DNA from: Molanna angustata
Taxonomy: Eukaryota > Arthropoda > Insecta > Trichoptera > Molannidae
DNA length: 64,000 nucleotides
NCBI GenBank assembly: GCA_963576475.1
Contig: OY754967.1
Location: 27,820,595 to 27,884,594 of the forward strand
Direction of reading: 5' to 3'
How positions within the stretch are numbered: the stretch's first letter is position 1; the number at the start of each line of letters is the position of its first letter. The position numbers and the translations under genes were made by a program. Positions 22,311-43,450 of this stretch are shown in pieces. Under the pieces are notes generated by a model. It made no database searches, had not been told where the DNA came from, and saw nothing but the letters and a program-made list of their open reading frames with translations.

Positions 22311-23347
22311 CTTATTGGTTTCTCGTAGAAATTTCGTCTTTTATGCTGTAGTAATATTAATCAGAAAAAAAATCAGCCAGGTTATGTAGACGATTAACTG
22401 GTGAATAATGATGAATTGATGTATGAGGTAATAAAAATCATGTCATTCTGTTTGAGCGACTCAGTACATGAAACTATAATAAATAATTTGATGTAAAGCA
22501 GGGCCGACCAGACTTTAACGTATTATTTCTGAGTATAATGAAATTTGTCGTTGTGTCAACATCAATTACTTTCACGGGATGGACATAATCAACATAAATT
22601 AAAATGAATGAAATAATATAATTATGCTTCCAATCACAACGAATGACAGATTCATAATGAAATCTACGGAAACTTTTCAAACTTTAATATCATTATTTTC
22701 CAGGTTGAAAATACTTTTTGAGGATTACACAAGACACAGTGGGCGTCAAATGGTAACTAGATATCTTTATAGACAGGGCTGCCACACGTCCCTGCTGTAA
22801 TCTAATCATCTTATCCCGTATTGCGAAATGTACCGTATTTGTCTAGTTTTTTGACAATTTCAACATAGCGCGGAAGTTCGTTGTTAATGTAAAAACGAAC
22901 TTGTTTTCAAGACTAAATATTGAATTGGGTATTTGATATTATAGGTATTGACGACATTGTACGCAGAATGTCTTGCAATTGTTCTACACCCTATCAACTG
23001 ACGCTGATGTTTTGATTGTCGATGTTGAATCGATATTTATTTTTTATTTTTATTAATTTATACAAATACAAATTTTATAATGTAATGCATACCCACTCAT
23101 CTATCGCTGGTTACTCAACATTGTAGGGTATGCCGGGATGGTTTGTATGTAAAGTTAATATGAAAAATGTGCATAGTGTCAAACGCAGTTGTTTTATATG
23201 ACAAATAAATACAAATTCAATAACAGAACATGTTAAAGAAAAATACACAATCTATTGTGAAACAACATAAAAGAATTAAACAGTTACACTTTGCAATATG
23301 TGAAAATAAATCTTTGTACCCCTTGATGAATAGGTACATGATGTTTT
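22311..23347. other. AT-rich stretch, no recognised gene
   Basis: No gene or repeat recognised. A 68-codon minus-strand frame (22474-22680) has no domain. Confidence 0.3.
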
Positions 23348-23612
23348 TTATCATAGATCAGATCCAATGACTTTTCGAACATAAAGATTTAATTGCTTTA
23401 TCATAGATCAGATCTAATGACTAATGACTTTTCGAACTTAAAGATTTAATTAATTTATCATATATAGATCAGATCCAATGAATTTTCGAACTTAAAGATT
23501 TAATTAATTTATCATTGATCAGATCCAATGACTTTTCGAACTAAAAGAATTAATTAATTTATCATAGATCAGATCCAATGACTTTTCGAACTTAAAGATT
23601 TAATTAAATACT
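23348..23612 (+). repeat. Tandem repeat, five units of about 50-57 bp
   Basis: The unit includes TATCATAGATCAGATCCAATG and ACTTTTCGAACTTAAAGATTTAATTAA. Unit starts are near 23350, 23400, 23457, 23510 and 23562. Small internal duplications (CTAATGA, TATA) explain the length variation. Confidence 0.9.
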
Positions 23613-25690
23613 GTCGTATTTTGACCTGTAGGCATTAACTGTTCTGGGTATGCTGTTAGATATATACATTATTGTCTATTTACAATATTATATATTTAAA
23701 TAGATATAAATTATACCTAATATCCCAATTTAAGATATGTAAATAAACATTTATTTGGATGTACACGGAACAGTCATTCTATAATAAAAAAAGAGGGACA
23801 GAAGCTAGGGGTGTATATTCTCTACCTGATTCCAATACCTTTATTTTAAAACGCTTCATTGCATTCTGTGCAAGTGTAGAGTTTATTCGAATTTCTTCCT
23901 ACCAGTGTTTCCAGACTTGATAATATTTTTAAATGAATTTGACTTGTAAATTAATGACTCTAATGTTTTAAGCCAGTTAATTGAATATTCTAGAAGCAAT
24001 GACTACAAACCGTTTATGTTCAAAATCAAGTTATTCAAGTTTTTTCACATTTACACTATGAGAACGGAAAAACTGTAGTAGTTTTGTGAATATGCAAGTA
24101 TTAAGGAAATACGTCCAATTGATGCAACCCACACCTGGGCGAATAAGTTTTACACCGGAGAGAGAAGAAGGCCAAACGAAAAGTAAATCAAGTAAGGCAA
24201 TACGTGGTTTTAAACTATGTTTATATTAATGTTTTGCAACGATGCGTTTAAGCGTTGATGCGTTTTGGGTCCCGTATTGGTATCCGGAAGTTATGGTAAC
24301 CCTATATATTGATACATAATATGTATGTAGACGGGGTACAAATAGAAACGGGACGTGTTTTCTAGAAATCTGAGAATGTGCCGCATGTGGCAGAAATATT
24401 TCATACGGCATAAGGGAAACATCATGGCGGCGTGTTACCATTTTAACTGCCAATACTCTCTCTCACATTTTATTTCATGTCATCATTTTAAACCGCTTCA
24501 AGGAGCGGTGTTTGCCTCTTTTTTTATTTTGTCGACACACAGCGTTATATTGTTTATTGAAATAACAATGCCACCTGATCGTATGACACGCTGAAAGCAA
24601 GAAAAATGACCATTCTGTGTGTCTTTATTACTTGGTATTGAGGTTCAAATTACAAAACAATACGTTTCATTGAAATGGTGTCTCTCTATTGTTTGAGACG
24701 CGCATAAGTCAACGCATTTTCGAATAAAATTACCACAGAAATGCACCAGTTAAAGGTCAAATGGATCATAATTTTGCATGTTTATTTTTCTACACAAATC
24801 TATATAATACGTTGGTTATTTTTTACACAAACGATAGTTCTAGTTACGTCATTCCAAATAGTTGGGTGACAATCACCTTGACTCTTTCAAATGGTCAAGG
24901 TATATAATTGACTTCAAGGTGTATAATTTTTCTTTAGTTTTTCTCAGTTGTATCAATGATTCGAATTTCTTCATTTTCAACTTGTTAACAATATGATTTA
25001 TTATAAGTTTTCAATCTGTCGACCGAGACGATTTTTAATATGTAGATTTCCATAATTAGAAAAAATATTCCATGATTGCATGATATATTTCTGTTAAAGA
25101 TCATAATACATAAATAATTTTGTCTCAGACAAAATGAGTGTAGATGACGATGAATTTTATTGATGATTAGTCAATATATTATATTTTATTATTTTTAAAA
25201 TAGATTAACAATAAACTTTTATAAATGATTGCTATCTGAGATGTACATGGAGTTGCTTTTCACACCAGAAATTATTACGAGTATAAACAAACAACACATG
25301 TTTGTAAGTATACTAAAGATATTCTTGTTGGGGGTCCAGATTATGCATCAAATTACATTAATAATCTTGTGTAGGATATTATATAATTGTATAGTATTAA
25401 CCTTGATATGAAAAGCGGTATTGTCATTTTGTTTGGACTTCTAAACCTTTATTATCACACCCACATTGCTGTAGATATCTCGTGTACCAGTTTTAAAATT
25501 CTTTATAAGATTACAATGTTGTTTTTATTATTCATAAACCAACTGTTATAATAATATTATAATTTACAACAAGTACTTTTAAAAATCTTGTTATAAAACG
25601 AAGAACTTATTGCGCCGTTTTATGATTAAAAATTGTTTTAACAATAAAATTACCTAAAAAAATATTTTTTATCTAGATTTTATTGCTAAA
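23613..25690. other. AT-rich stretch with a SINE-like scrap
   Basis: The only recognised item is a short segment at 23850-23912 related to the SINE body at 6088-6140 (ATTGCATTCTGTGCAAGTG, GAGTTTATT). Frames at 24226-24594 and 25229-25411 show no domain. Confidence 0.35.
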
Positions 25691-25694
25691 TATT

Positions 25695-26250
25695 TTCTCT
25701 TTTTGAGGAACCGTGTCGGGTCTCTCCGAAGTTGGCAATCATTTGGGCAAATGCTTCTCTATTTCGGGCTGTACGGAGCAGTTCTCCGACGCGACGGTTT
25801 GAATACCTGTCCAGGCTCGAATATTTCGGAGCCAAGATGTATTTCTTCTGCTCACACAACTTCTTCCCTCGATCTTTTCCTAATTATGAGCCGAAGAAAC
25901 GAATACTTGTCTCCTATGAGTTTGTGGCCCAGTGATGAAATTTTCAGTATTTTTATAATTGTCGGTAGGTATTCGTCCTTCCCCGGACATCGGAATTTCT
26001 GACCATATTTGTTCGTGGTATTCATAGGATCCTCGAACCCTCAACTTGAACGTCTTTATTCGGTTCGAGTTGATTTTTTGGGTCCACGTTACAGCTGCGT
26101 AGTGAAGCACTAACCATAAATGGCATTTAATCATTCTGTGCCTTAATTTGAGATTTAATTTGTCATTGCAGAAGAATGTTCTTTGCGCATTGAATGTTTT
26201 ACGTGCAATTTCTATTCTAAATCGTATTTCTAAGTGAGGATATTGCCAAG
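25695..26250 (-). pseudogene. LINE reverse transcriptase C-terminal remnant
   Basis: On the minus strand, in pieces of different frame: RIEIARKTFNAQRTFFCNDKL, LRHRMIKCHLWLVLHYAAVTW, a region after KTFKLRVRGSYEY, and finally SWLRNIRAWTGI..VASENCSVQPE. This is the order of the C-terminal region of RT in insect RTE/CR1-like LINEs (LNL..R.R.lkcyvwsvLLYG.E.WT; SWLRNIREWTG...LF..A). There are several frameshifts and the RT palm is missing. It is a second LINE lineage, different from the 57.8-kb family. Confidence 0.75.
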
Positions 26251-27174
26251 GTATTCGAATTTATTAAATTATTACAGGAAGTCAACAACTATCTCATTTT
26301 ATTCATATAGAATATTGTACTATAGAGTATTCTGAAAATTTGAACATTATGTGTTATGTCATCCTATGTGTAATACATTTTATATTATGTACAGTCATAT
26401 TTATGTTTAAGATGTTAAAATAATACGACGCCCCTCGTCAAAGAGCCAATAATATTTTTACAACGTCCTCATGGAAAATATACGGCACTGATAGAATATG
26501 TGATAAGTGATAAAATGTTAATACGAAGCCAACAGAGAAGTGTGGATATTAATTTTGTATTAGTAGTAAAGGACGAAGACCTTCAGTGCTTATGGTAGCC
26601 CCAAGAACGACTATTTTGTGGTCCATAAAAGTTTCATTATTTACGACTTGTAACAAATTCAAAAGGTCCGAAAAACTTCACGCAGATTGCTTGCGATCCG
26701 CGACATGATGTATTTTATTTGAAAACTTTTATTTTTTGATATATGTATATGTATAAAAAACGATAAATGTGGCCTTGACAAAATATGTCCATCTATTTCC
26801 TCATAGTTATATTAAAAGCAAGATAATACTCGATGCAGGTAAAGCCGTAGCCACACAAAAATTAAAGTAAGTATTAAAAGCAAGCAAAATTTGTAAAAGT
26901 TGATACATTTCAAATATGAATCCATCCACTGTGAATTAAAATCAAATTATAAATTGTGGATTTTCGAATGTGTAGGTGCACTAAAAATGGGCTCCATAAA
27001 AAGGCATTCAGAGTATTTTGCAGAAAATAATGTACAACAAATGTAGTGAAGAGTTTAGTATTCGATTCAACCCAATCTGCTCTTTTGTTTTTGTAATTCC
27101 AGTTCTCCGCGAAGGGACGGATTACAATCTCTATAAAAAGAATTGTTGGTGATGTTAATAGCAACTTTACAAAA
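26251..27174. other. AT-rich stretch, no recognised gene
   Basis: Nothing recognised. A frame at 26910-27164 on the minus strand lacks any known domain. Confidence 0.3.
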
Positions 27175-27275
27175 CTATGCTGATAACACGGAAAAAAATG
27201 TGTCCCCCGTTGGGAACCAATCCGGAGATATTTAGCTCAGAAGCAGATTTCTGACTAAATCACGAAGGCCGACAG
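27175..27275 (-). mobile_element. tRNA-derived SINE head (family S1, inverted)
   Basis: Read on the minus strand it starts GGCCTTCGTGATTTAG and ends with GGATTGGTTCCCAACGGGGG, colinear with the 19587-19660 SINE head. The B box has decayed. Confidence 0.55.
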
Positions 27276-28030
27276 TTGATCACAAGGTATGGGCTCTACC
27301 ATTTATCTTGGTTTTGGTCGAATGCCAAACTTGGGAGGAGGTTTTAAAGATGTTGCTGTAGCAAAGTATTTCAATGTTGCTGTGTATTACCTGCTGAATT
27401 GTTTCCAGATCTTGTTACCTAATATCTATTGTATTTTGATTATCTCAAGACCTTTATAACCTATGATGCATTAATTCATATCACCTTGAATTAAGTGTAA
27501 GCTGATCAATTTAATATGTACCTATCGTTGACTTGACCTCTCCGTTAATAGAATTAATAAATAATTTGATATCCAGCCATGCATAATACAAGTCTTTAAT
27601 ATTTTTTTCAGTTCATTGTTGTAAAACGCATCCTAGTGTGTATTATTATTTAATCTACAACATACGTATGATAAAATTTTAATTGAATAGACCACAATTA
27701 AAAATTACGTAAAAGTACATACAATATACCTATGTTAAATTTTTAATTGAATAGACCACATAAAAACAAAAAATGATAAATAATTTCTGACGAAGTTTTT
27801 GTTGAAAATGTTCTCCCGTATGAATGTGTAGTAAAATAAGAAGTTGTATTATAATTACCTAAAATAAAACCAATATGATACGAATAATGAAATAACTACA
27901 AATCATATATTTAATTCATATATTTGAATTATCTATTTTATATGTATCATCTTAAAATATTTCAAAGAATACACCAACTTAATCAACTAATTTATATATT
28001 TTGACTTGAAGATTTTAGAACATACATATC
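27276..28030. other. AT-rich stretch with a short direct duplication
   Basis: The word TTTTAATTGAATAGACCACA occurs twice (near 27677 and 27741), about 64 bp apart. No gene recognised. Confidence 0.4.
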
Positions 28031-28090
28031 ATCAAGACATATCCCACAATGTGGGGTTATCACCAACAGGTGTACGGGTGTGCATAACTT

Positions 28091-28150
28091 TATAAAAGGA
28101 AGCACGATACGTGCATGTATGCCCACACACTAGTCTCGTCTCACCTGAAA
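28091..28150 (+). promoter_or_regulatory. Candidate TATA-box promoter
   Basis: TATAAAAGG (28091-28099) is a strong TATA word in relatively GC-balanced sequence. Downstream, an ATG at 28200 opens a 24-codon frame with a hydrophobic start (MLFCLLYF), which could be a first exon or nothing. No splice or homology evidence was found. Confidence 0.2.
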
Positions 28151-28259
28151 AGACTACATTCAAAATCGGTGGTGAACGTCATTGCTGAACTTTGTGAGAT
28201 GCTGTTTTGCCTGTTGTATTTTCGATTACCTGACTCTTGCTTGACACCCGAAGACAATG

Positions 28260-33224
<4,965 letters not shown>

Positions 33225-33237
33225 TACCTCCTCTGTT
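33225..33237 (-). promoter_or_regulatory. Polypurine tract of large element
   Basis: On the element strand AACAGAGGAGGTA sits immediately before the 3' LTR. Confidence 0.7.
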
Positions 33238-34584
33238 AACAAAAAAAAGAAAAAAAGTGTTTTGATAGTAAATTTGAAAAACAGAAATTAGTAAATATAA
33301 CTGGCATAAGTCCCATGTTCTCCAACTCAACCGAATCCCGCGAGGAAAAACACCTACAATTTAAGGATAAGGAAAATGTTAGAGTTCAAATGACATAAGT
33401 CTATGTCGCTGATAACGACATATCCCTGTCATTTAAACAACTGGTGGCAGATCTGGAACAGTTACATAATAAAAAATAACAAAAATTATCCACCATAAAA
33501 ATATATAAAATTCTTAAACTAGCTGAAACAGAAAATTTTCATATTAAATAAAAATTCCAAATTTTGACATACTTGCTGTCAAGATTACTATTCATTTAAA
33601 TGAAACCCCTCTGTTCATAAAACAGACGTAATAACAATTATAATACAGTATTTACAGATCTAGTGGTGAACGTTTTCAGTCCACTCACGTTTGATTATTT
33701 AACCCCTTCAATGACACTCCCGAGAAGCGTTCATTATTTTTTTTTTATCGATGGAAAACTAAGGAAACCCCATCTTAGCTTTTCATCTTGTCTCCATATT
33801 GTGAGCTTGGATTAGCTTTCATTTGTGCTAATTCTCATTGTGAGCTAGAATCTGCGGAAGAGGCTCTCATGTTGAAACAGAATCACTCAGATACCATGTA
33901 TCTTCAAGCGTGATACAGTTATCGTGAGTCCATCCTATAAACACCTTAACTCACGATAAAAAAAATTTCATCATAGGGAAAATTTAAAGTTCAGAATATT
34001 TTCCCAGTTAAAACAGCATCATAGTCATCATATCAAATTGTGAGCTTAGCTCAGTATCATACATGTAAGTCTTAATTGTAAGCCAAGAAATGTGAAAGCT
34101 AACATGTAAATTTGTCTATGAAAGATTTATGTGTCAGACATAGCAAATGTAAAATATCATTATTTTAATAATCATTATCAATAACTATAAACATCAGTTA
34201 TCATGAGTACCTCCTATAAACACCTTACCCATGATAAGAAAATTCATCGGGAAGATAAATGCATAAAATTTATCCACTTTGATCCCAGATGAAAAACATT
34301 TTTATATTAAACAAAAGAAATTTCATACCAGCATCTTATTTCTCCATAGCAAATAATAATATAATGCAATTTTAAAATTAATATTTCAAGAATGTGATAA
34401 GTCCAGTATTGAATTTGCATTACACTATTTTGATCATAACAGAATTCAATCTTAACTAAAATGTTGCTATATATCATGGTATTAGAGATCAGGTTTGGTA
34501 ATAGACTACCCAATATGTCATACATAAAAGCATCAGCTAGACAGAACATCAAAAATGTAATATCTAATGACTAAATTTAATAAA
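33238..34584. other. Noncoding interior of large LTR element
   Basis: AT-rich, with no recognisable coding sequence. Near-repeated words (CATCAGTTATCATGAGT, ATCGTGAGTCC; ACCTTAACTCACGATAA and ACCTTACCCATGATAAG) near 33910-33965 and 34190-34240 suggest an old internal duplication. Confidence 0.45.
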
Positions 34585-35150
34585 AATTTATAACGTCTAA
34601 TAAATTGTAACTCTTTCTATTGCACAGCAAGTGTGTCTCCTCATGTATGTCATGTAACAGTGTCTCTTTGTTATGATTAAGGACACTAGTCCATGCAAAA
34701 TTATATAAAAATAATCTACCAAATGACAAGAATTGAGAAAATTTGTAACATTCAATAATTTGTAATATCTTCTATCGCACACCAAGTGTGTCACCACATG
34801 TATCTCATGTGACAGTGTCTCTTTGTTATGATTAAGGACACTAGTCCATGCAAGGTTATAAAAAATAGTTTACAGAATGATAAGATTTGAGAAAATTTAT
34901 AACGTTCAACAATTTGTAATTTCTTCTATCGCACACCAAGTGTGTCACCTCATGTATCTCATGTGACAGTGTCTCTTTGTTATGATTAAGGACACTAGTC
35001 CATGCAAGGTTATATAAAAATAGTCTACAGAATGATAAGATTTGAGAAAATTTATAACGTTCAACAATTTGTAATTTCTTCTATCGCACACCAAGTGTGT
35101 CACCTCATGTATCTCATGTGACAGATAATGATTAGTGTCTCTTCGTTTTG
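34585..35150 (-). repeat. 155-bp tandem repeat, about 3.5-4 units
   Basis: Shared words are CGCACACCAAGTGTGTCAC, GTCTCTTTGTTATGATTAAG and GGACACTAGTCCATGCAA. The GCAC anchor recurs near 34622, 34777, 34931 and 35086. GACACTAGTCC and CACACCAAGTGTG are themselves near-palindromic. The repeat is internal to the LTR element. Confidence 0.92.
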
Positions 35151-36044
35151 ATTACATCAGACATCTAGTTGACCAAACTAAATCTCCAGATGCAGTCTAC
35201 GATAACTGAGTTGGTCGACACAGTTATCTGGAAGAAGACCATGGCATTACATGCACGTGATACCATAGATATAACTCTTATATGGTAGAAAAATGAGTGA
35301 ATTATCAAATAAATTTCCTATTATTGTAATAAAAAAAACAGAATATAGTGGCATTTCAGTATTTTAAGTTATACCATGACATATAACAATCAATTTCATA
35401 TTACAATATGAAATTGGTATTCATAAACAAGAACATTACATATTATACAGTAACCTACATGAAATAAAAAGGAGCTCTACATATAAGCTTTTATCAAATT
35501 GATATACTTAGGTTTTCATTCAGGATCATATTTACCATCAACACAATCTGTATGACATATACTAGACAATTTTCCTTGGAAAATATCAGTTTTATAGTCC
35601 AACATCTAAACAATATAGGATAACATTTTAATATAAAAAAGCAAGTACAATGTAGCTCTACAAATTTTGACATAAAAATAGAACTAACTCATCTGAATGA
35701 AAACAAAAGTATACGACATCTCAATATTGTGAAGAAATACTCCATCACAGCATTCCTCACAATATAATTACATTTAAATTTGTCGAGGAACCTATCATAT
35801 CAAACATATGCCATCAGAGTACCAATATGTTCCTCGAGAAATTTCATATTATAAAAAAAAACAGTATATTTACAGTGTAAACATTTATCAATGTTTGATT
35901 AATTTGGTCATCTGACATATTATAATCCTGAGAATGATAATAGCACTAAGCAGATATGGATGTCATGTATTGGCAATGAAAACATACAAATTATATGATA
36001 CAGTTGTATCATACTGATGATACAGACATCAAAAAAATTTAATA
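35151..36044. other. Noncoding interior of large LTR element
   Basis: On the element strand this is downstream of the integrase fragment, where an env-like or accessory gene could once have been. No coding sequence is recognisable. Confidence 0.35.
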
Positions 36045-36518
36045 TTAATCTGGTTTTAAGAGATCCTTAATGTGAAAGTTCCCTACAGACTTATTTTGTT
36101 CATTCGCTAATGTATAAACTACAGGTGATATTTTTGCTATAATTTTGTTTCTAACAAAGCGTGGAGCTAATTTTGATGAAAAGAATTCAGCGCCCTTGGA
36201 GTTTATAAAATTTCTCCGGTAGACAAAGTCACCTACATTATAAGAGCGTTCGACCCTATTTTTGTTATACAAAGTGGCATTGCGTTTAAAAGCTGACATA
36301 AGATTCTTCTGAACTTCAAAAAAAATAATTCTTAATTCATCTAGCATTTCAGCATAATCATGGGGCTTTTCTATTTGCATATCATCTACTGAGATGGGTC
36401 CAGGTTGATACCTTTGATGCATCTCACCTGACAGAATTTGTTCACGACCGTGAAAAAGAAAATAAGGTGTATATCCCGTTGAGATATTTACAGTACCATT
36501 CATATAACGCAGCAGCAT
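36045..36518 (-). pseudogene. Integrase C-terminal fragment (Ty3/gypsy)
   Basis: 157 open codons. MNGTVNISTGYTPYFLFHGRE is the segment just after the DDE core (xNxTxH..TG.tPf.l.fGRe). It is followed by LMSAFKRNATLYNKNRVERSY, NVGDFVYRRNF and FFSSKLAPRFVRNKII, with SPVVYTLANEQ and HIKDLLKPD, i.e. the C-terminal DNA-binding module of gypsy-type integrases. The zinc finger and D,D,E residues are missing, so it has no catalytic function. That it remains open while the rest of pol is gone is odd. It could simply be the most recent part to be lost. Confidence 0.85.
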
Positions 36519-39086
36519 ACTTTGATGAAATCATCAATTTATAATTTTCATAAAGCTATAAATTCAAAACTAAGTAACTACTTCAAAACTTTAAGCAAGG
36601 TATTAATCAATTAAAAATTACATTCCTAAGAAAGTTGATGTCAAAATCAAATTAATCAAATTTAAAAGCATAATGTTGGATTCGTTCGCCATTTGTTCAA
36701 GTACAAAAAAATAGAAATCATCACAGCGCGCCCCATGCCAAACAGTTGAACACCCAAGGCTGAACAAGATTATTAAACAGAAATCTGTCCATCCAAAGCC
36801 TATCCAACAATCCGACACCGCACTACACCGTAATATAATTTCATCCTTGTAATTGATTCGTCATCTATACGTTCCATTTTTAAAGAAATTTTATATTGTG
36901 GAAATGTCAAAAGAAAGTGCAGAAACGTACGAATGATTTTATAACATCAGCTTATTACTCACAATATAGGATGATTTGATACAACATGATTAATTATTCG
37001 TATCGAAAACAATAATCTTTGTAATGTGTATGACAATTACAAAAAAAAGAAGAGTTTCTTTATAAAATTAACATATTAGTACACGCTACATTATTTCCAA
37101 TCAATATACAATCATATCTAACAATTCCAATTATTTCATAACTCAGAACCAACTATTTAGTTGCAGCACGAGTAGTCATGCAACTACATAAGTTTTCCTC
37201 CCGCCGTATAGATGGCGTTAATTACACTTTTGACAAAGAATATAATTAATTTTCATTTATTTTATCTTTAAAACAGTATTATTTCCTCAACATTAATTTT
37301 AATGATTGTTAACCATTTCTAAAATAAGCTATAATGATTATAGTCAGTAAAATGTCAAATAGATTATACAAAAAGTGTATTGTTATACATAAAAGATTCT
37401 ATCATTTGAACGATGAGTTCCATAACATTTTCGAATTATTAACATTAATTTCTATTGAATAACCAGCGTAACATGTTGTTGTAGGTCGATACTGTGTACC
37501 ACACATTAGACAACATAAATATAATATGAAACATTAAACAATTTATTCATAATAGAAACAAGACTCATTTCCATATAAAAATGAAGTTATTATCATCAAG
37601 AAGTAACATTACATTTGGTAAATTTAAACTAAATCATTCTCAGAGATGACAATATTACATCGTAAGTTTATGTCAGACCAAATTAATAAACATGGAATAC
37701 CTTAAATAAGAAATAGACCAAAATCCATATAGAAATATCATCTCTCCGAGCCTTGATTTTTTTGTGATTATACAGCAGATTCAAATTCAGCATTCCCAAA
37801 AATATTTCATAGAATTCACCAACACTTTCCATCTGTAAAAGTGAAAATATTTAATTGCATATTCATTACAATCATAAACAAAACTCCCTATAGCACACAT
37901 TGATTTGAGATTCAATTTAAAAGAACATTTTCAGTTATTATTTTATACAACATAGATGAACTTTTAACATCAAAAATTGAGAAAAAACACATGTCCCCAA
38001 CAGAGAATAAAAACTCAAATTGTTTTAAAACACCATTTCCTTTTAATTATATTGATTTCACATGAATTAAGAAAACTTTTTATTATTATGGAAGAGTATT
38101 ATAACAATAATATCATTATTTAAAAAGACATTGATCATTTTCACTTGTTACAAGAAAAAAATATTAAGTGCCATGCAACAATGTTCACTGCCTGCCGGTA
38201 TCAGACAGACTTTTTTTTGTTAATTACCACAACAATCTCCTAATTAATTTCTACCCAACATGATTTTTATAATTATTTTTTACAAGTTCAAATTTTATGA
38301 CCGACCCAAGAAAAATGTATACTATGTTGTATGTTAGCAAAAAGGAAATTACAACGCTTATAAAGATTCATATTTTTTTATCTATAACATAGGTATTCAA
38401 CATTAAAAATGCAAACCAAACATGAAATAACATTTAGCACAGTCCAACGACAAATTAAAATTATACAACCTGATGTTTTTTGAAGACCGTTTCAATTATA
38501 AAAATTTGATACCCTCATTATGTATATTCAGTTAAAATGTGACATTTTAATTATAAAATCAGAAAAATAATTCTAATCAATTTATAGATTTACAAAAAAA
38601 TAGACATTAATAATAATTGATGACAACTCAAGTTTTGTACTGAAAAGAATGTGAATTTTTATGTTATAGTCCTCCCGACATTTAATTATTTATTAGTTTA
38701 TAATACAACCTGATTGAGTAGATTTCTTGAATGGTATTTCTCGAATAAGACTGGTCATAATGGGCTCTTCCACACTTTCTAGAAATAGTTTGGTTGACTT
38801 CTGGTCATCTCCTGAATATAATCTCACAGCTCGGCTTTCATGACGATGGATTCTGCGCAGTCCTCAGATTAAGGATGGGTTTAAGGAAGGAAAGGAATCG
38901 CTACCACAAAGTATACGAACTAATTATCAATTTTACGTTCTCTACAAACACTAATCTGTCCCACACAAACATCTGACTTTAAAAAGCGTTATAGAATGGG
39001 CGCCAGTCTTACAATCAATAAAAATAAAAAATACAAATGGAATTTAAATCCTAATAGTCCGCGCTCTTCAATTTTTTTAAAAAATC
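36519..39086. other. Decayed or deleted gag-pol region of large element
   Basis: About 2.6 kb where gag, protease, RT and most of integrase would lie in a complete element. Frames are short and featureless (66 codons at 36618-36818; 60 codons at 38794-38976). Too short to hold a complete gag-pol. Confidence 0.5.
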
Positions 39087-39106
39087 CTGCCCCACGTTGG
39101 GCGCCA
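39087..39106 (-). promoter_or_regulatory. tRNA-Lys primer-binding site
   Basis: On the element strand TGGCGCCCAACGTGGGGC lies two bases after the 5' LTR. It is complementary to the 3' end of tRNA-Lys(CUU), ...CCCCACGUUGGGCGCCA. The match covers 18 bases. Confidence 0.9.
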
Positions 39107-39108
39107 AT

Positions 39109-40866
<1,758 letters not shown>

Positions 40867-40873
40867 ACTTAGC

Positions 40874-41720
<847 letters not shown>

Positions 41721-41787
41721 TCAGAATTTTGCTAATGTTTTTAATGTGACTATTGTTTAATACGTCATTACGTATGACGTCATTATT

Positions 41788-42219
<432 letters not shown>

Positions 42220-42220
42220 T

Positions 42221-42906
42221 TTATTCATATAATCTATTTGAAATCACGTTTCCGTTGATGCAATTGAAGAAACCTACGCGAATAATTTACACTTGTTTTT
42301 ATTCAAATTAGTACACAGGTACCTAATTGGTTTTTAAATATACATCTGTTCTGAAATTATCAAAGAAAATTTCATTTTATAGTCTTGACTGCAACTTATC
42401 TGTTTTTAAAATTTAGAAACTCTTCGAAAATTTTTGAAATCATTACTCTTCACTTTCCATAGTTGTAGACATTGTAGAAGGTAAAAAATTATACCTCCTA
42501 AAAACCAAATATTTTTTCAAGTCAAATTTTAATGCCTATTTTGAAAAATGGTTTTTACATTGTTAAGATAATAAATATAAAAAAATCATATGCATTTTCA
42601 TATCATCTTTTATGAGAATGATTTAAACAAATGTGATATTTTTTAAAATATTGTGAAATAATAAAATATGACATTTTGATCGTTATTGATGGAATTCCAT
42701 TAAAATTTCTTAAACAGTGGAATTGGTTTATAAACGTTTTTTTTTTTATTTTTAATACTAATTTAAAATTTTAAGAATTTCTTATGAAATATTACGAATG
42801 TTATTAATTATATATTGGTCTTAAATGCATATTGTGATGTCGTTATACCACAGAAGTTGCGCAATTCCATATCACATTATGAACAATCCAGGGACAAGAA
42901 AAGTGT
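42221..42906 (+). repeat. Inverted duplication, left copy (blocks A and B contiguous)
   Basis: Block A (42221-42287) is the reverse complement of 44273-44339. Block B (42289-42906) is the reverse complement of 44728-45345. Block B shows at most a few differences over 618 bp (for example near 42863). No coding sequence. Confidence 0.92.
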
Positions 42907-43154
42907 TTTCGTTGCAAATGGTGTGGGTTTTGTTATTAGCTAAACTTTATTCCACTCGATTCGAAACTTTGATCCCTTGCTGAATTACCACTCCGTTCCT
43001 AATTTGAATATTATTCCTAGAAAGGATCCACACTCGTGGTTTTAATTATTCCTCAGAGAAGGATTTGCAAAGAAGAAAACTCGTCGAGTTTCAACATAAA
43101 TTGTATATAATTATATTTTCTGCAATCCTAATATCATTTAAATGAAACGATAAA
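42907..43154. other. Unique spacer
   Basis: Nothing recognised. Confidence 0.3.
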
Positions 43155-43450
43155 TGAGAGATGGGTCAGGTCGGTAGAAAGGGCTTCGAGTCTTGACCGA
43201 TTTCATTTCCCCAATAGCACAAGCAGTATGAGCATGTTTATTGTGTACCTACTTTTCTAAGAACATATTCATTCTTTGAAAAAAGTTTTGAGTTCTATCA
43301 CTGTGAGTTCACTATATTTTAAATATGTAAAATTTTAAACACAAAACTCTCTAAAGTGTACCAACATGCAAAGGTATGCGTGTTTTTATTAATATTTGGC
43401 TTTGTACCTGTTAGTTTCCCGAGAAGCAAATTATATAACATATTAAACTA
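43155..43450. mobile_element. SINE-like remnant
   Basis: Words shared with other SINE-like copies: ATGGGTC and AATAGCACAAGC (as in 21546-21640), and ACCTGTTAGTTTCCCGAGAAG (as near 19718). The tRNA-like head is too degraded to fold. Confidence 0.4.

Noticed and set aside
36618..36818. 66-codon hydrophobic frame as an envelope signal sequence
   Set aside because: It lies upstream of the integrase fragment on the element strand, the wrong place for env, and shows no homology.
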